A stretch of 46,213 bases of DNA from Pseudomonadota bacterium (GTDB taxonomy: Bacteria; Pseudomonadota; Alphaproteobacteria; Sphingomonadales; Sphingomonadaceae): the NCBI GenBank assembly GCA_023445495.1, contig JAEXLC010000289.1, positions 1 through 46,213 on the forward strand, given 5' to 3'. The position numbers and the translations under genes are program-made. Below the pieces are notes generated by a model. The model ran no database searches, was not told the DNA's origin, and saw only the letters and a program-made list of their open reading frames with translations. Positions 10,660 to 22,600 of this stretch are shown piece by piece; position 1 is the first letter of the stretch; each line of letters opens with the position of its first letter.

Positions 10660-10662
10660 CCG

Positions 10663-13600
10663 CTACTTGTCGCCGTCGCCCTCGTCCTCGCCCTGATCGT
10701 CGCCCTCGAGATTCCGGGAGGGGTTCTGATCCAGCGAGAAGCCGGGTGCGACGCCGGCCCGCAGCGTCCTGAGGGCGTCGCTCGCATCGGCGCCCGATTG
10801 GGTAAGCGTGATCGCCAGCGTGCCGGGGATCACGGTGAGCAGGTAATTGGCCGAGAGCGCCAGCGTCCCCTGTCCGATCGCATAGCGGCCGACCTGCTCG
10901 CCCGCGGCCCGCGCCAGCGCGCCGCCGAAGCTGTCGCCGCTCACCACCGATCCGCCGGTGACGGCGTAGGTGAAGGCGGGGTCGGGCTGGCCGAGGAGCT
11001 TGGTCATGTCCGCCACGGTCACCGTCACCGCGCGGCGGGTGATGTCGGCGGTCACCGGCGTGCTCGACAGGGTGACGGTGTAGTTCGCCGCGTCCGCGCC
11101 CGAGAGCGAAAGGCCGCTCACCTGCACCGTGCGGCCGGTGCCGGCATTGGCGTCGGCGAAGCGATAGCTGGCCGTGCCGGTCACCGTGTCGCCCGAGATC
11201 AGCCCGGTCAGCGCGATCCGGCCGGTGGCGGCGGTGGTGCCGTCATAGGTCCGGCTGTCCGCCGTCGCGGTTGCGCCGATCGCCTTGGGGGAGATCGCGG
11301 CGCTGCCGCTCGCGGTGCCGCTGATCGTGTAGTTGGCCGCATCGGTACCGTTGAGCGCCAGGCCCGTGGCGGTCGCGGTACGGGTGCCGACGTTCTTGCT
11401 GTCGAAGGCGATGCCGGCGGCGGTGACGCCCACCGTGTCGCCCGCGACCACGCCTGTCAGCCCCAGCGTGCCGGTGGCGGCGGTGGTGCCGTCATAGACC
11501 CGCCCGTTCGCCGCCAGCGTGGCGCTGATCGCCTTGGCCAGGATATTGGCCAGGGCGGTCGCGCTGGCGCTGGTCAGCACATAATTGCCCGCATCCCCGC
11601 CCGACAGGCTGATCCCGCTCGCGGTGACCGTCCGGCCGGTGCCGGCATTCCTGCTGTCGAAGGCGATGCCCGTGCTGGTCGCCGATACCGTGTCGCCGGC
11701 GACCACCCCGTTCAGCCCCAGCGTACCGGTGGCGGCGGTAGTGCCGTCATAGGTCTTGCCATTGGCCGACAGCGTCGCCGTGATCGCCTTGGCGAGGATA
11801 TCCGCCAGCGCAGTCGTGCTGGTCGCCGAGAGGACGTAGTTGCCCGCATCGGTGCCCGAGAGCGTGATCCCGCTGGCCGTGACCGTCCGGGTGCCGGCGT
11901 TCTTGCTGTCGAAGGCGTAGCTGCCCGTGACGTTCACCTGGTCGTTGCCGATCAGCCCGCCAAGGCTCAGCGAGCCCGTTGCCGCGATGCTGCCGTCATA
12001 GGTCTTGCCGTTCGCCGACAGCGTCGCCGTGACCGCCTTGGCGAGGATATCGGCGAGTGCCGTCGCGCTGGTCCCGGTCAGCACATAATTGCCGGCATCG
12101 GCACCCGAGAGCGTGATGCCGCTCGCCGTGACGGTGCGGCCGGTGCCCGCGTTCCTGCTGTCGAAGGCGTAGCTGCCGGTGGCGCTCACCTGCTCGTTGC
12201 CGATCAGCCCGGCCAGGCTCAGCGAGCCGGTCGCGGCGGTGGTGCCGTCATAGGTCTTGCCGTTGGCCGACAGCGTCGCCGTGATCGCCTTGGCGAGGAT
12301 CTCCGCCATCGCGGTCGTGCTGGCGGCCGAAAGGACATAGTTGCCCGCATCGCTGCCCGAGAGCGTGATCCCGCTCGCCGTGACGAGGTGCATGCCGGCA
12401 TTCTTGCCGTCAAAGGCCATGCCGGTGCTGTTCGCCGTCACCGTGTCGCCCGCGATCAACCCGCTCAGGCCGAGCGTGCCGGTCGCGCCCAGCGTGCCGT
12501 CATAGGTCTTGCCGTTGGCGGTCAGGATCGCGCTGATCACGCGCGGATCGATCACCACCGTGCCGGGCACGAAGGTGAAGGCGTAACCCATCTCGGAGCT
12601 CAGCGTGCCGAGCGAGCCATAGGCCGGATAGGTGCCGGCATCGCTGCCGACGCCGGTGATCGCGGCCTGGCCGGACCAGGCGTTCGCGGCGCTGTCGCCA
12701 TTGACCAGGCCGGTGATCGTCGTGGTGACGTTCGGTACGGTGCCGTCATAGACGAGGTGCAGGCTCGACGGCGTGACCGTCAGCACCGGGCGATAGCCAT
12801 AGACGAAGCGGTTGCCCGCGTTCGGCGCGGTGGCGAAGCCGCCGGTGCCGAAATCATAGGCGTCGCCATAATAGCTCGTACCGGCCAGCCCGCCGAAATC
12901 GTTGAGCGGGTCGGACGTGCCGGGATTGCCGCCGGTCTGGGTATAGACCAGCCAGCGGCCGTTCGAGGCGCTCAGCGCCCCTGCCCCGGCCAGGTTGGTG
13001 AACCTGCCGTCCGAGGCCAGCACGATGGCATCGCCCGAAGCGGCCGAGACAATGCTACCATTGGGGCTGATCTCCAGCCCGCCATGCGAGGCGATCGAGA
13101 CCGCGCCGCCATTGCCCTGGACGAGCCCGTCGACCACCAGCGCCGCGGCGTTGTTGAGCTTGAGGCCATTTGCGGAGAAGGCGGCAAGCGTGCCGATCCG
13201 GTTGTCGCCGCCCAGCGTCGCCGCGCCGGTCACATCGCCCTGCAGGCGATTGGCGACGACGTACCAGGCGTTCTGGGTCAGCGCGCCCGAAATCTGCAGG
13301 TCGAGCACGCCGCTCACCTCGATCACGCCGTCGAGGCTGAGCCCCTGAAGGTTGCGCAGCGCGAAGTTGCCGTTGCCGACCGTCACGCTGCCCAGGCTGC
13401 CAACCTGCGAGCCGGTCCCGCCATCGTCGAGATCGACATTGCCGCCCATCGCGACCACGCCGAGCGTGCTGGCCGAGACGCTAGCCGCATTGATCCCGCC
13501 CGCCACCGAGAACGACACATCACCGCCGGTAACGGTTCCCACGCTCAGATTGCCCAGGCTGGTGCCGAGGTTGATCACGAAGTGGCCCGACACATTGCCC

Positions 13601-16600
13601 AGCGTCGTGGAGCCCTGGCCGCTGACGTTGATATGGCCGGCACTGGTGGTCAGGTTGCCCAGCGCGAGCGTGCCGGCCGGTCCCTGCACCGAAAGCGCGC
13701 CGACGGCGTCGATGTCGCCAGCCGAGAAGTCGCCTGCCGCCACCGTGATCTGGACGGTACCGCCTTCGATCGCGCCGAGGCTATTGGCCTGCTGGAGGTT
13801 GATCGCGAGATTGCCGTCCGCCTGGATGCTCGTGCCGCCCGCGATCGAGCCGGCATGGCTGAAGACATTGGTCCCGGCGATCGAAGCCGCATTGGCGGCG
13901 CCGAACTGCAGGTCGCCGCGCGAGACGAGCGAGAAGCTGTTGGTGCCGGTGGAGGTCAGCGTCGCGCTGGCCAGCGACAGATTGCCGCCCGCGTTCAGCG
14001 TGATCGCGTTGCCCGCCTGCAGGTTGCCGATGGCGAGCAGGCCGTGCGAGGCATCGATGTCGATCGCGCCGCCAAAGGCCAGGTCGGTCGCGCCGAAGTC
14101 GAAATCGCCGGCCGTGTCGGTGATGGCGAGCGAGCCCGTCTTCATGCCGCCGACGGTCAGTGCATTGCCCGAGAAGTTGCCTGCGGTGACCGTATAGTTG
14201 CGGCCGACGCTGAGCGTGTTCGAGATCGCCACCGTGCCGGTGCCGGCATCGATCGTGACGTCGCGGCCCTCGGCCCATTGCAGCGCGACGCCCTGGCCAA
14301 TGGCGGTGACGTCGCCGGCCGCAATCAGCGCCAGCCCGCCGGTGATCGCCCCGCCCCGCGCTTCGACATGGATATCGCCCGAGGAATTGAACGACCCCGT
14401 CGAATTGAGATCGCCATCGGTGTCGATGATCGTGACGTCGCCCAGGCGGGTGGCGCCGCCGAACAGCGACGGGTTGAGCGCGAAGGTGTTGAAGTCCGCC
14501 GCGGTCAGGGCATAGCTGCCGCCGCTGCTCTGCGCGTCGATGATGCTGAGCTGGCCCGGCGTCGAGACGACGATATCATGGGCACGCAGCAGGTTGATCC
14601 CGAGATCGCCCGTGGCGTTCGCGATGCTGACGTCGCCGGCGTCGGCGGTCACGCGGTCGAGCACGCCGGTGACGCTGAGCAGGTTGACCGACACATTCCC
14701 GCCAAGCGAGATCACCGTCGCGCCGCCCGTGAAGCAGCCGCAGCCGCCCAGCGCTCCGCCGACCTGGATATAGTTGCCGGCAGCCGCAAGCGTTCCAGCA
14801 TCGGCGCCTAGCGTGACATTGCCTTGCCCCGTCAGCGTGAAGCCATTGCCGGCGATGACGCCGCGCACCGTTGCTTCGCCGCCCGCCACAAAATTGCTGA
14901 GGCCGCCGACCGAGACCTGGTTCATCGCCAGGTCACCAAACGCACTGACAAACACCGCGCCCGAAGCGGTCAGGTTATCGAGCGTGATCCCGCCATTGGT
15001 GCTCGACAGGTCGGCATCGCCGCTCGAGCTGAGCGACGCCGCGCGGATCGTCGATCCCACGATCTCGATATACTGGCCGGAAAGGCTGTTGAGCGCTGTC
15101 GTGTCGACGGTGCCGTCCGCCACCAGGTGGATGCCGTTCGCCGTGATTCCGGCGCCGCCGAGCGTCAGGTTTCCGCCGCTGGCCTCCAGCAGGAGAACTC
15201 CGCCCCGGGCGGAATTGACGAAGATCGAGCCCGCCCCGGTAATGGCGGTGGCATCGCCGGCAAGCGCGGCGAGCGTGTCGATCGACAGGTCGCCATGCTG
15301 CACCTCGACCCAAGCCGTGTTGGCCTGGACCAGGTCCAGCGCCGCCGAATGGTCAAGGTACACCTTGGCGCCGGTCGATCCGAGGATCGAGACGGTGCCG
15401 GTGGAGCCCGCCGCGCGCTCGAAATAATGGTCGGCGGTGATCGAGGCGTTATCATCCGCGCCAAGCTTCGCCGCGCCGATAACGCTCTGCACGCTAAGGC
15501 TACCGGTCGCGCCGGTGAGCTTCGCCTGGCGCAGCGTGGCGTTGCCGAACAGCGAATAGACACTGATATCGCCGCCCGCGCTGGCATTGCCGACCGTGGC
15601 GGCGCCGAACTGGGCCGACACGCTGGCATCGGTGCCCGCCTCGATACTGCCGGTCACGTTGAGCGCCTGGCTGCTGCGGAGCGTCGCGCTGCCGGTGTCA
15701 GCGGCGGCCTGGAAGATCGTGAAGCTGCCGCTGGTGGTGGAGACGTCGAGGTCGGTCGCCGCGATCAGCCTATAGACATCGGCCGAGTTGGCGGTGCCGG
15801 TCACCGCGCCGGAAAGCGACTGGATCGTGCCGTTGCTGAGCAGGCCGCTCACCGAGAAGTCGATATCGCCCGCATATTCGAGCGTGTTGCCGCCCATGTC
15901 GAGCGCGCCCGTGGCGGTCAGTGCCCAGGTGCCGCCGCGCGTGCCGCCCGGCGCAAGCGCGGCGCCCGCGAAGTTGCGGCCGGTGAGCGTATAGTCGTTG
16001 GCGACAAGCAGGAAGTCGCGGACGTCGATCGTGCCGGCATTGGCGACCAGCGTGACATTGTTCCCGCTGAGGCCGCCGATGCCGATATTGGCGGCGCGGA
16101 TCTCGACATCGCCGTTCGCGCCGAGCTGGACGCCGGTATCGGCATCGAGCGCGCCGGCCGCGATCTTGATCAGGATGTTCCCGGTCGCGCCGATCGAGGT
16201 CGGCAGGAACAGGTTGCCGTTGTCCTGGGTGATGGTCAGGTTGACGATGCCGCAGCCGCAGGGCGACAGCGCGCCAGCGTTGAAGCCGGCGCCGCTCCAC
16301 AGCGTGTAGTCGCCGGTGACGCTAACCCCGGTCGCATTGACCGAACCCAGCACCGACCGCAGCGAGACATTGCCGCCAGAGACGGTGCCCAGCATCAGGT
16401 CGCCGGTATCGACCTGGGCCTGGACCGCGCCCGAGACGGCGGCGATCGAGAGCGCATGGTCCATGCGGTAGAGATTGACGGCCGCGCCGCCCGCGCCCGC
16501 GTTGATTGCCGCGCTGCCCGTCCAGCCGTTGAACTCCAGGGCATTGTCCGCCGAGATGCTCGCCGGGCTGACCGCGCCGAGGGTCACGGCGCTGCCGCTG

Positions 16601-19600
16601 AACAGCATGTTGTGGTCATCGGCTTCGTTGTCGACACCGCTCGTGCCGATCGACGCCCCCACGATCGACACCGCCGTCGCCGCGGAGACCGCGATGTCGT
16701 CGCCGGCCCGGACGGTGAACAGGCTGACCGCGCCATTGTGGCTGGTCACCGAGACATCGCCGCCCGCATCGATCGCCGAGGTGATCGAGACGAAGCTGTC
16801 CGCTTCAAGCGAAAGGTTGCCGGCCGCGGTGACGGTGGGCGAGCCGATCGTCAGGCTGCCGCCTGCCACAGTGACGCTCGCATCGCCCGGGCTGGCGAGC
16901 GCGGTGAGGACGAGGTCGCCGACATTCCTGATGCCGATGTCGCCGGTCATGGTGCTCAGCGAGAGCGTGCCGAAACGGTTGTTGCCCAGCAGGCTGATGC
17001 CGTTCCGCGCCGACAGCGCGGTCGAGCTGGCGGTGATCGCCCCGCCCGACTGCGTGATCTGGCCGCCGGTCGAAGTCAGCTGGACGGCGTCGGCGACGAT
17101 ATCCGCGGTGATGTCAAAATCGGCCGCCTGCGAGAAGCTGAACAGCGTCGGGTCGATCAGGCCGAGGCGCAGGATGTCCTGGTTGGTGAGGACGACGTCG
17201 CCGATCGCCTGGATGTTGAGCGTGCCGGTGTGCAGCACGCCGGTGCCGCTGTTCTGGATCGCCGGCCCCGACGCCAGCGTGCTGATCAGCGAGATGCTGT
17301 GGCTGCGATCGGTCGTGACATCGCCAACGATGGTCAGCGAACGATCGGTCGCGACCGCGATGTCACCGTTCGTGGCGGTGATCGTGCCCAGCGCCGAGAT
17401 ATGGTTGGCGCCGGTCAGCAGGAAGTCGCCGGTGGCCATGCCCTCGATATTGGCGGCGCTGACGATCGAACCGCTGGCCTGGGTGACCGAACCGTTGGCG
17501 GCGCTGAGGAAGATGCCGCCCCCACCGCCCGCCTGGACGACTCCGGTGAGATCCACCGACGCGGCGCCGAGCCCGATATAGCCGCTGCCGGTAAGGATAT
17601 CGCCGAAATGGCCGACATTGTTGGTGCCGAAATTCAGGCTGATGTCCCCGGTGATGTTCTGGGCGCTGATCGTGCCGCTGATGGCGCTGGGCGCGCCCGA
17701 GGCGCTGATCGCGTTGTACGCGCGAAGGTACAGATCGCCGTCCACCGCCGCATTGTTCAGATAGATACCGCCCGTCGAGGTGGTGACGCTGGCAGTGCCG
17801 TTGAAGTTGAGGTTGAGCTCGAGCTGGCTCGACGAGGCAACGATGCCGGTCAGCGTCGCAGTGCCGGCACTGCCGGTGTTGCTGAGGCTGATCATCTGCG
17901 CCCGCAGCGCGCCGTTCGAGCCCATGCCGAGCGCGAAGTCGGTCGCCAGGCCCGAGCGGACAAAGGCGATGCTGTTCGAGGCGTTGATATAGCCGGTGAT
18001 CGCGGTCTGGCCGACGCCGAGCGAGATATTGTTGCCGAAGAGATAGCCGAGACGGTCGATCAGATTGTCGCCGGTCAGCTCGATATCGCTGCCGGTGGCA
18101 TCGACGTTGAGCAGGCTGGCCTTCACCGAATCCGCAGTGATGCGGCCGACGGTGAGATCAACCGTGCCGTTCACGGCCGAGATCAGGTTGCCGCCGATGA
18201 TGTTCGACGTGGTGATGACGGTGACGCCGCCATTCTGCGACACCAGCCTGTCGATATAGTTGAAGGTGCCGCCGTTCAGGTTGACCTCGCCGGCGGCGGT
18301 GACGTCGACGATGTTGGCGGTGAACAGCGCGCCGGGGTTGGTGACGCTGCCGGTGTCCGAATAGAGGCCGAACTTGCCGCCCACGACGCTGTTGCCGCTG
18401 GCCCAGAGCTCGATATCGCCGGCGTTGCGGAAGAGGAAGTCGCCGCCGGTGGTGACCAGCCCGAGCTGGTCGACCACATTGGCCTGGCGCAGGTCGGCGC
18501 TGCCCGCGTTGACCGCCAGCGACTGGGCAGTGATCGTGCCGCCGGTCTGGCTGATGCCCGCGCCGCCGTTCAGCGAGGCAGTGGTGCCCGCGGTGATGTC
18601 GTCGGTCAGCGCATAGGCGGTCAAGCCATAATAGGTCAGCTCGGTGCCGGCGCTGAGCTTGCCGAGCGTGCCGATCACATTGCTCTGGTTGAACGAGATC
18701 GAACCATGCGCCGAGGCGGTGAGCGCACCGGCGTTCATCACGCCCGACTGCCAGATATTGCCGTTGGTCGAGGTCAGGTCGATCGCGCCGGTGGTCCCGG
18801 CATCGATCCCGCCAACGGTGAAGGTCCCGTCGTTCACGAAGGTCACATTGTCGCCGCTCAGCGAGACGGTGCCGCCGGCATCGACAAGATTGGCCGCATC
18901 GAGCGTGAGGTTGCCGGCACCGTTGGCGTGGAGCCAGCCCGCCTTGATCCGCCCGCCGGTCTGGTCGACCGCACCGCCGGCATCGAGGCTGAAATAGCCG
19001 CTCGCATCGATGTTGCCGGTCAGTGCGACCGCGTCGAGGCTCTTGATCACGACGTCGCCGAAGCTGCTGCTCAGCGTGCCGAGCGCGGCGATGTGGTTGG
19101 CGGCGCCGTCAAGTGTCACGCTGCCATAGCCGCTGGCATTGAGCAGGTTGGCGGTGATCACGCCCGAGGTCTGGCGCACGAAGCCGCCATTCGCGGTGCC
19201 GCCCAGCGTGACGGTGTCGCCGGTGATGTCGCCCTGGATATCGAGCAGGCCGGACAGGATCGAGACGTCGCCGGTGGTCGTGGTCGCCCCGTAGACATAG
19301 CTCAGATTGCCGGTGATCGAGATGCCGGTCGCCGCCTGAAGCGTGACGCCGCCGCTGTTGACCGCACCGCCCGCCATCGAGATCGAGCCGTTCCGGCTGG
19401 TCAGGAAGGTCTGGAACATCCCGTTCTGGAGCGCGCCGGCGATCGTGAAGCTGCCGTCGTTGACGAACTCGAACTGGTAGCCGTTGAACCCGCCGATCGA
19501 ATTGACGTGATTGGCGGTGTTCAGGAAGACACCGCCCCCGATCGGGTTCACGGTCAGGAGGTTAGCGGTGATGTTGCCGCCGCTGATGTCGCCGCCATTG

Positions 19601-22600
19601 TTGATCGTGACATTGTGGCTGCCGGCGTTGATCGCATCGATCTGCAGCGCCACGCCGTTGCGCAGGCTGAGGTCCGAGCCGGTCGCGATCAGGCCGATGC
19701 GGCTGATCTGGTTGCCCGTGTTGTCGAGCACGACATTGGTGCCGGTCGCCGAGAAGGTGCCCGCGAGGATCGAGGTGCCGGCGAGCTGGGTGACCGCGCC
19801 GCCATCCGAGATCATCTCGACGATGTGGCCCGCCGCGCTGATGTTGCCGAGCTCGAAGTCGCCGGTGTTGCGGAAGCGCAGGTCCTTGCCGCTCGAGTTG
19901 AGCATCGCCTGGGCGACATCGTTATGGCCGAGCAGGCTGATGCCGTCGGCCGCGGTCGCGCCGCTCGTCGCCTGGAGCTGGCTGGTCTCGATCACGCCGG
20001 TGGCGGCGGTCTGGGTGATGTTGCCACCCGCGGTGAGCTTCACCAGCGTGGGCGCGGTGATCGTCCCGGTCAGGCCCAGATTGCCAGCGGTGTTGAAGGT
20101 GAAGCTGCCATCGGTGGCGACATTCCCGACCGCGCCGATCGTGTTGGCCTGATCGAGCACGATATCGCCGTCGAGCGAGGTCGCGGACAGCGACCCGGCC
20201 GAGATGGCGACGGTCTGGGCAATGCCGCCGCTGTCCGAGGTGAGCGAGAGCTGGCCCGCCGCGCTGACCGTGCCGAGCAGGATCGCGTTCGTCGAATGGA
20301 AACTGATACCGCCGCTGGTCGAAACCAGCTCGCTCGTCACCAGGGGCTCGATGTCGTTGGCGCTGTCGAGCGTGATGTTGCCGTTCGCATGCGCGACCAT
20401 GTTGCCGGTGGTGATCACCCCGCCCTGCTGAACGATCGCGCCGTTGTTCGAATAGAGCAGGACCATCTGGGTCGGCGCGCTGATGTCGTCGGTGAGGACC
20501 AGGTCCCCGGCGTTGGTGAGCGTGATGCTGCCAAGGGCACCGACGTTGCGGACCTTACCGAAGCGCGCGATTGAATTGGCCCGGTTCAGGTTGATGCCGG
20601 CATAGGCGGTCAGCGTAGCGGTGCCGCCCACCGTCATCGTGGTGCCGAGGCTCTGGCCGATGATCCTGCTGTCCGACAGCAGCGTAAGGTCGCCGCCCAC
20701 GCTGAGGTTCGACAGGACGAGCTCGCCATAGTTGCGCAGGCGCAGATTGCCGGTGGTGGTGCTCAGGTCGCCCAGGGCATCGAAATTGTTGGCGCCGAAC
20801 AGGTCCAGCCCGGTGCTCGCATGGGCCGAGAGGTTCGCCGTGAGGATCGCGCCCACGCTCTGGGTGATTGCGCCGGTGGTGGAACGGAGCGTGACCGAGC
20901 TGCCGACAAGGCTGCCGGCAAGGCCGTAATCGCCATGCCCGGTATAGCTGATCGCACCGCCCGTGCTCAGGCCGCCCAGCTGCACGAGCTGGTTCTCGCC
21001 GGTCAGCGTGATGTCGCCGTTCGCGTTGGCGTTCAGAATGCGCCCGGTGATGATGCCCGCATTCTGCGTGATCGAGCCCGCGCCCGCGCTCAGCCGGACA
21101 TCGCCGCCATTCCCGGCAGTGACGTTGCCGGCCAGCACGATGCCGTTGGTGCCGGTATAGGTGACGTCGCCGGACTGGGTCGTCAGGCCATGGATCGTTC
21201 CGATGGTGTTGGCGGACCCTTGCAGGTTGATCAGGTTGACCGCGCTCGCATCGAGCCCGCCGGCCGTGATCGAACCGCCGAACTGGGCGATACTCGCGCC
21301 CGAGCTGAGCGACAGGCGGCCCGTGCCGATATTGATGTTGCCGGTCAGATCGAAGCTCGAGCTCGAGCGGAAGGCCGTATCGCCGCCTGCCGTGACATTG
21401 CCGATCTGACCGATGCGGCCGCCCAGGCTGATACCGCCGCTCGCCGAAGCGGTCAGCGTGTCGATATCGGCATTGTCGCCCAGGCTGCCGATGCTGCCAT
21501 TGGTGACGGTCAGCGAGACGTTGCCACCCTCGAGGCTGTTGAACCGGGTATTGCCATCCGAGACGACATTGATGGCCCCGCCGCCCAAGGCGATCAGCGC
21601 ATCGACGTCGCCGAGCTGGTTGGTGGCGCTGGTCAGCGCGATGCTGCTACCGCGGATGTCGAGGAAATTGCCCGCGGTGTAGACGATCTTGCCGGCGCTC
21701 TGGGTGATGTCGCCCTGGCTCCAAAGCTCGAGATAGCCCGAGCTGATCGTGCCGGTCAGGTTGAGGCTGTCCTGGCTGTAGATCTGGGCGACGGTGCTGA
21801 TGTCGCCGATGCCGGTGATGTGGTTCCAGCCCGAGCTGCTGCCACGCAGGCCAAAGGCCTGCCCGCCGCTCAGGTTGAGCGTGCCAGAGGTGACGATGCC
21901 GCCGGTCTGGTTGACAGAAGCGCTGCTGCTCATCGTCGCGAGCGACAGCGTCTGGCCATTCACCGCGTTGATGTCGCCGGTGATGCTGAAGCCGTCGGCA
22001 TCGGTATAGGCGATGCCGCCGCTGACCGCATTGGTCAGCCCGGTGATGTTGACGACATTGTTGGTCGCGCTGGTCAGCGACAGGCCGAGATTGGCATTGG
22101 CGCGGAAGCCGTTGGCAGTGATCCCGCCGCTATTCTGCGTGATCGAGCGCGTGCCGCTGAGCGAGACGTTCTGGCCCGCCGCAGTCACATTGCCGTTCAG
22201 CGCGAGATCGCGCGTGGTCGCGAAGGCGATACCGCCGCTGGTGCTGTTGCTCAGCCCACCAATGGCATCGATCGTGTTGCCCGCATTGCTGAAGTCGATG
22301 CCGGTCGCGGCACTGAGCGTCACGCTGGTGGCGTCCACGGCAACGGACTGGGTGATCGCGCCGGTGTCGGAGATCAGCGTCAGCGCGCCGCGGCCGTTGT
22401 AGAATCTGAAGTCGCTGTTCGCTTCGATGCTGCCCTGGTTGCGGAACGCGATCGAGGTGCCGCCCGAGCTGAGGTAATTGCCGATCGCGCCGACCTGGTT
22501 CGCGCCGAGCAGGCTGATGTCGCCGCCAACGGCCGAGATGTACTTGGCAATGATCCGTCCGCCGGTCTGGGTGATCGCGCCGTCGGTGGACAGGCCGATG

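Larger units (their letters stand above)
10419..10662. other. Intergenic gap between two convergent giant genes
   Basis: This 244-base gap separates the autotransporter stop from the tpsA stop. It contains the two hairpin terminators listed separately and, between them, GC-rich sequence in which I see no gene, promoter or conserved coding frame. Short frames that cross it are compositional. Confidence 0.8.

Noticed and set aside
10419..10662. Small protein genes in the gap between the two giant genes
   Set aside because: Frames here are made of hairpin arms and GC-rich sequence with no ribosome site.
4074..10787. A 2237-codon open frame on the minus strand opposite the autotransporter, and a 1003-codon one at 906-3917
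   Set aside because: Both are antisense to a gene with clear family motifs. Their translations are rich in Arg, Ala, Gly and Asp with no domain, and they arise because GC-rich codons leave few stops on the other strand.
10663..11200. Contact-dependent inhibition toxin at the TpsA C terminus
   Set aside because: The end is made of YDG/MBG units and an acidic tail. No VENN-type motif, no variable toxin module and no small downstream immunity gene are present.
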